Source of the DNA: Candidatus Hydrogenedentota bacterium
GTDB lineage: Bacteria; Hydrogenedentota; Hydrogenedentia; Hydrogenedentales; SLHB01
Direction of reading: 5' to 3'
NCBI GenBank assembly: GCA_016934125.1
Contig: JAFGTL010000452.1
Coordinates: 1 to 27,235, forward strand
DNA length: 27,235 bases
Positions 23,041 to 27,235 of this stretch are shown in pieces (the first letter of the stretch is position 1; the number at the start of each line of letters is the position of its first letter). The notes under the pieces are model-generated. The model did no database searches and was not told the DNA's origin. It saw only the letters and a list, made by a program, of their open reading frames with translations. Made by a program: the position numbers and the translations under genes.

Positions 23041-25104
23041 CTATCTGAGATCCAGCAACCAGTCGTCCCGCTCGGGATCCTGGCACAATACGAACCGCCG
23101 TTGTTTGGCGGCGAGTTGGCGGAACGCCTCGACGGCCGTGTCCAGCGCCACGCCCTCGCGGGCGGCGATGTCCGCCGCGCTCAAGGGGAACTGGGCGTTC
23201 GACTCGGCCGCGATGGCCGCACAACACCGCTCAACTTTTTCCTTGTCGCCTTCCGCATCGCACAGGGCCTCGACAAACGCCCGGGCCGGCTCGGACATGG
23301 CGCCGTAGCGGGCCTGCCAGGCGCCTGCGCCGCCCGCATCGATCAGCACGACACCGTCGGGCACGGGCAGGGCTTCGGCCCAACCGGTTGGACTGAAGGC
23401 GAGGGCGATGTGCTCGGCCTTGCCGCCTGCCGATTCCGCCCCGACAGCGCGATCCCGGCGTTCGAGGGCCTCGGCGAGTTCAGCCGCGGACGCGGGCTCG
23501 GCGTCCCGGCTCGTGTCGAGCAGGCCGGACAGCGACGCGGCGTTCAGGACGTCGACGAAGACGTGTTGGCGTACTGGGAACAGGCCGAGCAGCCGCCGGC
23601 CGAACACGGCATGCATCCGGACGCCGCGGTTCCGGGGAAGTCGATCCCGGTGCGCGTGGAGCGCCATGCGTTGGGCGCGGGTAGTCAGGCCCGTCTCTTT
23701 CGGGGGCTCGCCCTGCCACTGCGCAGCGCTCTCGAGGCCCCGCAACGCCATGGCCCGGGGGCCGGGCCAGGTATCCGCCTTGCGCAGGGCGTGCGCCATC
23801 CCCTGGATGAAGAGGGTTTCGAGGGACTTGGCCTGTTCCAGACGCACGCTGTCTACCGGGGCCGGCTCCTTCGCCGGGGGCACGGCTGCGTCGTGCGCGG
23901 CCTCTTCTGGGGAGGCCTGCACGGCGGCGGCCTCGGCCGGCGGGGCGGCGGCGCTGGTGCGGTGGCCGGCGGCCCAGCATTTGTAGCAGATGGGCGCGCC
24001 CGTCTCGCTGCACTGCCCCTTGACGAGATGCGGGCTCACGAGCTTGGTTTGGCATACGGAGCAGACGATGTCTTCGGCGGTCTTCCGCGCCTCGGCCCGC
24101 TGGAGATCGACGGTTGTCGTGTCCCAGGCGGATGCGGAGCCGGCGGGCGCGAGCAGGGCGCGCAGCGCCTGGGCGAGTTCGTCGGCGGACTGGAACCGGC
24201 GGGCGAGATCGTGGGCGGTGGCCTTCTCGACGAGGGCGAGCACGGCTTCGGGGAGATCGGGCCGGCGGGAACGCAGCGGGATACGCTTGTCGGCGCGGAT
24301 CTTGTCCAGGACATCCATGGGGCTGCGGCCCTCGAAGGGTTTCCGGCCGCACAGGAGTTGGTAGAGCGTCACGCCGAGGGAGAACACGTCGGTGCGCTTA
24401 TCCACGCGCTCGCTCTGGGCCTGCTCGGGCGACATGTACGATGGGGAGCCGCTGAGCAGGCCCGACATGCTGCTGTCGCCGGATTCATAGAACCGGGCGA
24501 GGCCGAAATCGGCCAGTTTGGCGCGGCCGTCTTCGGGCTCAATGAGGATATTGGCGGGCTTGACGTCGCGATGGAGGATGCCCTCGCGGTGGGCATAGGC
24601 CAGGGCCTCGGCGCACTCGGCCGCAATGCGCAACGCGTCGTTGACGGGCAGTCCGTTCGGTTGCTCTTCGAGCAGTTTGAGTGCGTTCGAGCCGACGTGT
24701 TCGAGGGCGAAGTAGGCGTGGCCCTCGTGCTCGCCGCTCGCGTAGATCTGAACGATGGAGGGGTGCTTACCCAGGGCGGCGATGGCGCGCGCCTCGCGAT
24801 CGAACAGTTTGCGCCGGCGCGGATCCATGGTGTCGCGAAGGAACTTCAGCGCCACGGGGCGGCCCAGCTTCGTGTCGGTGCCCAGGTAGACGGTGCCGAA
24901 TCCGCCCTCACCGAGCACCCGCTCCACCTCGTAGTCGCCGATGCGGGTTCCTGAGTTCAGCGCGGCCGGCGCGGCATCGGCGGATTCGCCGGCGCTTCCG
25001 GCGTCGGATTCGGCCGGCTTCTGTTTCTCGCGGCCGGGCACGACGCGCGTCTCGACATCCTCGGGATTAGGACGCGGGCGGGGCGGAACCATCTCATCCT
25101 GCAT
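23041..25104 (-). CDS. Soluble Ser/Thr kinase with zinc ribbon and winged helix
   Basis: This 687-residue multidomain protein has an acidic disordered N-terminus (1-50) and a complete Hanks kinase domain at about 58-320: LGEGGFGTVY (64-73), Lys87, HRDVKPAN (178-185), DFG (199-201) and SPEQ. A zinc-binding segment with CSVC (348-351), Cys365, CYKC (373-376) and His381 follows. The rest is an Ala-rich linker, an unassigned alpha/beta region (about 420-615) and a C-terminal winged-helix-like segment at about 638-687 (SAADIAAREGVALDTAVEAFRQLA, then a hairpin). No membrane helix is visible, unlike the kinase at 13946. The ATG at 25104 has GAGGGGG upstream. It is the first gene of the operon encoding the two ESCRT-III-like proteins and the Vps4-like ATPase, so it is likely to regulate them. 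Confidence 0.9.
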   Translation of the reverse strand: MQDEMVPPRPRPNPEDVETRVVPGREKQKPAESDAGSAGESADAAPAALNSGTRIGDYEVERVLGEGGFGTVYLGTDTKLGRPVALKFLRDTMDPRRRKLFDREARAIAALGKHPSIVQIYASGEHEGHAYFALEHVGSNALKLLEEQPNGLPVNDALRIAAECAEALAYAHREGILHRDVKPANILIEPEDGRAKLADFGLARFYESGDSSMSGLLSGSPSYMSPEQAQSERVDKRTDVFSLGVTLYQLLCGRKPFEGRSPMDVLDKIRADKRIPLRSRRPDLPEAVLALVEKATAHDLARRFQSADELAQALRALLAPAGSASAWDTTTVDLQRAEARKTAEDIVCSVCQTKLVSPHLVKGQCSETGAPICYKCWAAGHRTSAAAPPAEAAAVQASPEEAAHDAAVPPAKEPAPVDSVRLEQAKSLETLFIQGMAHALRKADTWPGPRAMALRGLESAAQWQGEPPKETGLTTRAQRMALHAHRDRLPRNRGVRMHAVFGRRLLGLFPVRQHVFVDVLNAASLSGLLDTSRDAEPASAAELAEALERRDRAVGAESAGGKAEHIALAFSPTGWAEALPVPDGVVLIDAGGAGAWQARYGAMSEPARAFVEALCDAEGDKEKVERCCAAIAAESNAQFPLSAADIAAREGVALDTAVEAFRQLAAKQRRFVLCQDPERDDWLLDLR

Positions 25105-25124
25105 GGCTAGGCCCCCTCGTCCGT

Positions 25125-25151
25125 GGCCGGCCCGGATATGCCCGGCCGGCC
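25125..25151 (-). promoter_or_regulatory. Stable leader hairpin upstream of the kinase gene
   Basis: Eleven-base arms with one mismatch (GGCCGGCCCGG and CCCGGCCGGCC) flank a 5-base loop, only a few bases before the GAGGGGG ribosome binding site of the kinase gene. A second perfect hairpin (GGCGCGG-CA-CCGCGCC) lies nearer the start site at 25202-25217. They may control translation or RNA stability. No T tract follows, so they are not intrinsic terminators. Confidence 0.5.
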
Positions 25152-25242
25152 CGCTTCCTGGGATCGAGTCCGCACACTCACGCCTCCCCCGCCCGTTGCG
25201 TGGCGCGGCACCGCGCCATGCCTGACACTCACCAACATTCTC

Positions 25243-25270
25243 ATTATACGCACGCCACTGGCTCATTCAA
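25243..25270 (-). promoter_or_regulatory. Consensus promoter of the kinase/ESCRT-like operon
   Basis: On the minus strand TTGAAT (25270-25265), a 16-base spacer and a perfect TATAAT (25248-25243) form one of the best promoters in the window. The start would be near 25236, giving a leader of about 130 bases before the kinase ATG. It separates the kinase/ESCRT-like genes from the HEKWGH gene upstream, though read-through is possible. A GTTGTGAC octamer (minus strand, 25339-25346) lies about 70 bases upstream of the -35 box. Confidence 0.75.
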
Positions 25271-25357
25271 AACGCCTCGGTGTTCGAGCCTCCGCGCATG
25301 GAAGGGCAAGATCGGTGCCAGGTGTTCGGGACGGGGCGGTCACAACACAGGACTGTA

Positions 25358-26677
25358 TCAACCGAAGGGCGGTGTAATGCCAAGTTCGTCGCGCACACGG
25401 CCCATGAAGCCCTGGACATCGTCCTTGGTGCCTTGGGAAAGGAACATCATGAGGGCGAGCCGGGTATTGACGTTGAGGTTCGGGTGGGTGGTGACGTAGT
25501 TGCGGAGGTCGTGATTGGATATCTGGGCGAGGCCATACTGGATGTTGCAGGCCGCGGCCACGGCGAAGGGAATGCACTTGGGCCCTTGCCGCTGGGCGAT
25601 GGCGTCGACGATGCAGAAACCGATGGCGTAGCAGCCGGGCATGCCGACGGTGTGGAGGAAGGCGTCGCCCATGGCGTCAACGGCAGCGACGAGATCCGCC
25701 ATGGCGGCATGGACGGATTCAAAGGATATCGAGGCGGACGGCGCGAACAGGGCCTGAATGGCCTGGGCGCACTCGGCGCCACCGCGGGCGTTGGAGAGGG
25801 CGGCGTGGATGGCGTCGATGCTGAATGAGGGGGCGGTGCGAAGGAACTCGGCGCAGTTGGGGTTGCGTTGGGCGATACACTCCGCGAGGTAGCGCTCGAT
25901 CCACGTGGCATAGCCTTCCTCGACGTACTGGGATGAGAAAAACAGGATCTCCCACTGCTCGGAAAGGCGGGCGTGGTCGGGCGTGTCCACGGTGCGCACG
26001 TCGAACTGATCGGCGAGATGGTGCTTGCCCAGTTGCACGGACTTCTTCTCCGCGCCGCTGGCGGTCAGCTCGGTGATAAACCCGTGTCCCCATTTCTCGT
26101 GGGAGGCGGTGGTCACGATCTGGGCGAAGCCCTTGGGCGAATCGAAGAGCTCGCGCGGGCTGACCCCGGCCCCTTGGGCCATATACCACCCGTTGATGAA
26201 GCAGCCGACGCCGGGGATGTGGACGCCGAGGCTCTGGAGGATGGGCGGCAACTGGCCCTGTTGGGCGGCCTGCTCGATCTGCTGGATCAGGCCCTCCCGC
26301 TGGCTGTCTGAGACGGGCATGTCGGCCACGAGGGGTTCGATGTACTCGCGGGCGGATTCGCAATAGGTGGTGGGATAGGCGGCCATGGAGCCGCCAAGCC
26401 GGCCATGTACGTCGAATTCGGCTTCCATGATGCTGTCCACCGCCTCGACAGATCGCTCCCGGCTCATGTCGACGCGCTCGCTGCGAAGCGCCGGCACGCT
26501 CAGTTCGATCTGTTGCACGCCAGCCGGCGTCTGCACGTCTATCCGGCCGATCTTGGCCACGGCCTCGTCGATCCGGCGCGAGAGGGCCCGCAGGCGCTGC
26601 TGGGCATTGCTCTCGATGGCGGCCGTCTTCTGGGCCAGTTTCCGCTCCATGTCCTTGAGTCGTTTATCGAGATCCAT
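25358..26677 (-). CDS. Protein with HEKWGH/EEGxAxW metalloprotease-like motifs
   Basis: This 439-residue protein has an N-terminal charged coiled coil (1-45, MDLDKRLKDMERKLAQKTAA) and a helical body. The segment TTASHEKWGHGFITEL (His193, Glu194, His198) recalls the zinc site of gluzincin proteases but has one extra residue between the histidines (HExxxH instead of HExxH). About 55 residues later FSSQYVEEGYATWIERYL has the EEGxAxWxE form that supplies the third ligand in many gluzincins. It may be a divergent or inactive protease. There is no signal peptide. The ATG at 26677 has AGGGGGA upstream; the frame upstream of it is unlikely coding. It precedes the kinase/ESCRT-like operon by 253 bases in the same direction. 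No family recognised with certainty. Confidence 0.72.
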   Translation of the reverse strand: MDLDKRLKDMERKLAQKTAAIESNAQQRLRALSRRIDEAVAKIGRIDVQTPAGVQQIELSVPALRSERVDMSRERSVEAVDSIMEAEFDVHGRLGGSMAAYPTTYCESAREYIEPLVADMPVSDSQREGLIQQIEQAAQQGQLPPILQSLGVHIPGVGCFINGWYMAQGAGVSPRELFDSPKGFAQIVTTASHEKWGHGFITELTASGAEKKSVQLGKHHLADQFDVRTVDTPDHARLSEQWEILFFSSQYVEEGYATWIERYLAECIAQRNPNCAEFLRTAPSFSIDAIHAALSNARGGAECAQAIQALFAPSASISFESVHAAMADLVAAVDAMGDAFLHTVGMPGCYAIGFCIVDAIAQRQGPKCIPFAVAAACNIQYGLAQISNHDLRNYVTTHPNLNVNTRLALMMFLSQGTKDDVQGFMGRVRDELGITPPFG

Positions 26678-26765
26678 GAGGTGTCCCCCTGTCACAAATT
26701 GTGTTGGCCTGCCGGGAAGGGAGCAAGTTCGGGGCCATCCGCGTTGTCCCCTGCCCGTCCCTTCG

Positions 26766-26793
26766 ATTAAACCACAACTACGCCACCGATCAA
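26766..26793 (-). promoter_or_regulatory. Promoter of the HEKWGH gene
   Basis: On the minus strand TTGATC (26793-26788), a 16-base spacer and TTTAAT (26771-26766) form a plausible sigma-70-like promoter about 90 bases before the start codon. A small palindrome, CACAAATTGTG (26693-26703), lies between promoter and gene and could be an operator. The rest of the 276-base gap up to 26953 shows nothing else. Confidence 0.5.
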
Positions 26794-26953
26794 AGGCAAA
26801 TCGGGCCGGGCCGGCTACGCCAGGCCTGTCCGCGGAGATCCCCGGGGCCAGCCTATGCCCCAATTCCTCCGGGAAACAGCGCCACAGCAGACGGGATGCG
26901 CCTTTCCGCAACTGCGGGACTCTTGTTGGTCGCGCCCGGAGATCCGGGGACAC

Positions 26954-27235
26954 CTAGTCGCGGCGGGCGAGAGCCGCCAGGCCGGTTCCGGCCAGGAGGG
27001 CGGCGAGGGTGAGGGCGATGCCCGCGCCCGCAATGACGCTCCAGGGGCGGTAGTAGAACACGATCTCGTGGCGGCCGGCGGGGGTGGCGATTCCGCGGAA
27101 CACGCCGTTCGCCTTGAGAATGGGCGACGGCGCGCCGCCCAACGTCGCCTTCCAGCCGGGTGCGAGGGTGTCGGACAGGATCGTGATGCCCGGCTGGGGC
27201 GCGTCGACGCGCACGATCACCCGTTCGGGCGACAC
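26954..27235 (-). CDS. YfhO-like membrane protein, C-terminal part
   Basis: Only the last 93 codons are in the window; the 5' part lies beyond 27235. The segment SDTLAPGWKATLGGAPSPILKANGVFRGIATPAGRHEI and the following FYYRPWS match the C-terminal beta domain of YfhO-type membrane proteins (typically GWKA-dG-pvpil-an--fr-v-vpaG-h-v-f-Y-P). One terminal transmembrane helix follows (IAGAGIALTLAALLAGTGLAAL) and a TAG stop at 26956-26954. YfhO proteins are large multi-pass membrane proteins; in Firmicutes they glycosylate lipoteichoic acid, and in Gram-negative bacteria their role is mostly unknown. It is co-directional with the HEKWGH gene but separated by 276 bases containing a promoter. Confidence 0.8.
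   Translation of the reverse strand: MSPERVIVRVDAPQPGITILSDTLAPGWKATLGGAPSPILKANGVFRGIATPAGRHEIVFYYRPWSVIAGAGIALTLAALLAGTGLAALARRD

Noticed and set aside
22927..24954. Plus-strand open frame of 675 codons opposite the kinase gene
   Set aside because: It is antisense to a kinase with intact catalytic motifs, has no ribosome binding site, and is Gly/Arg/Ala-rich as expected from high third-position GC.

Overview
The window is high-GC DNA from a Gram-negative bacterium: it encodes lipoproteins, an OmpA-type peptidoglycan-binding protein and a binding-protein-dependent sugar transporter. A serine-type sulfatase, SGNH esterase, FGGY sugar kinase, Hanks-type kinases with DUF4384-like domains and a YfhO-like protein fit a PVC-superphylum or Hydrogenedentota-like polysaccharide degrader, but there is no rRNA or other marker to fix the phylum. 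Almost every gene lies on the minus strand, preceded by strong Shine-Dalgarno sites and often GTG-initiated. The long plus-strand open frames are antisense shadows.

Layout, read in the direction of transcription from right to left. (A) 27235-26954: the 3' end of a YfhO-like membrane protein. (B) 26793-20489: a promoter and a protein with a HEKWGH/EEGxAxW pair; then a second promoter (TTGAAT-16-TATAAT) and an operon coding for a Ser/Thr kinase fused to a zinc ribbon and winged helix, two small charged coiled-coil proteins that look like ESCRT-III/Snf7 subunits, and a Vps4-like MIT-AAA ATPase. This is the most striking part of the window: a candidate bacterial ESCRT-III/Vps4 module with its own kinase. 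(C) 20388-19414: two related small two-helix membrane proteins. (D) 18889-19200 (+): a small zinc-ribbon protein, divergent from 18736-17223 (-), which holds a secreted protein and a CsgG/FlgO-like membrane protein. (E) 17157-16721: a self-contained transcription unit with promoter and terminator that encodes two near-identical 19-residue tryptophan-rich peptides. (F) 16259-12814: an operon of CsgG-like lipoprotein, membrane Ser/Thr kinase with DUF4384-like domain, and OmpA-DUF4384-like protein, probably an envelope-sensing unit. (G) 12753-61: a promoter with a 7+7 bp palindromic operator at the start site, then aceE, aceF, an FGGY sugar kinase, lpdA, a sulfatase, a solute-binding-protein/permease fusion, a second permease and an SGNH esterase, all co-directional.

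Working together (inference): region G would release, import and phosphorylate sulfated or esterified sugars and feed the pyruvate produced into a co-transcribed pyruvate dehydrogenase. Region F plus part of D may monitor the envelope by phosphorylation. Region B would assemble and recycle membrane-remodelling filaments, with the kinase and the protease-like protein as regulators.
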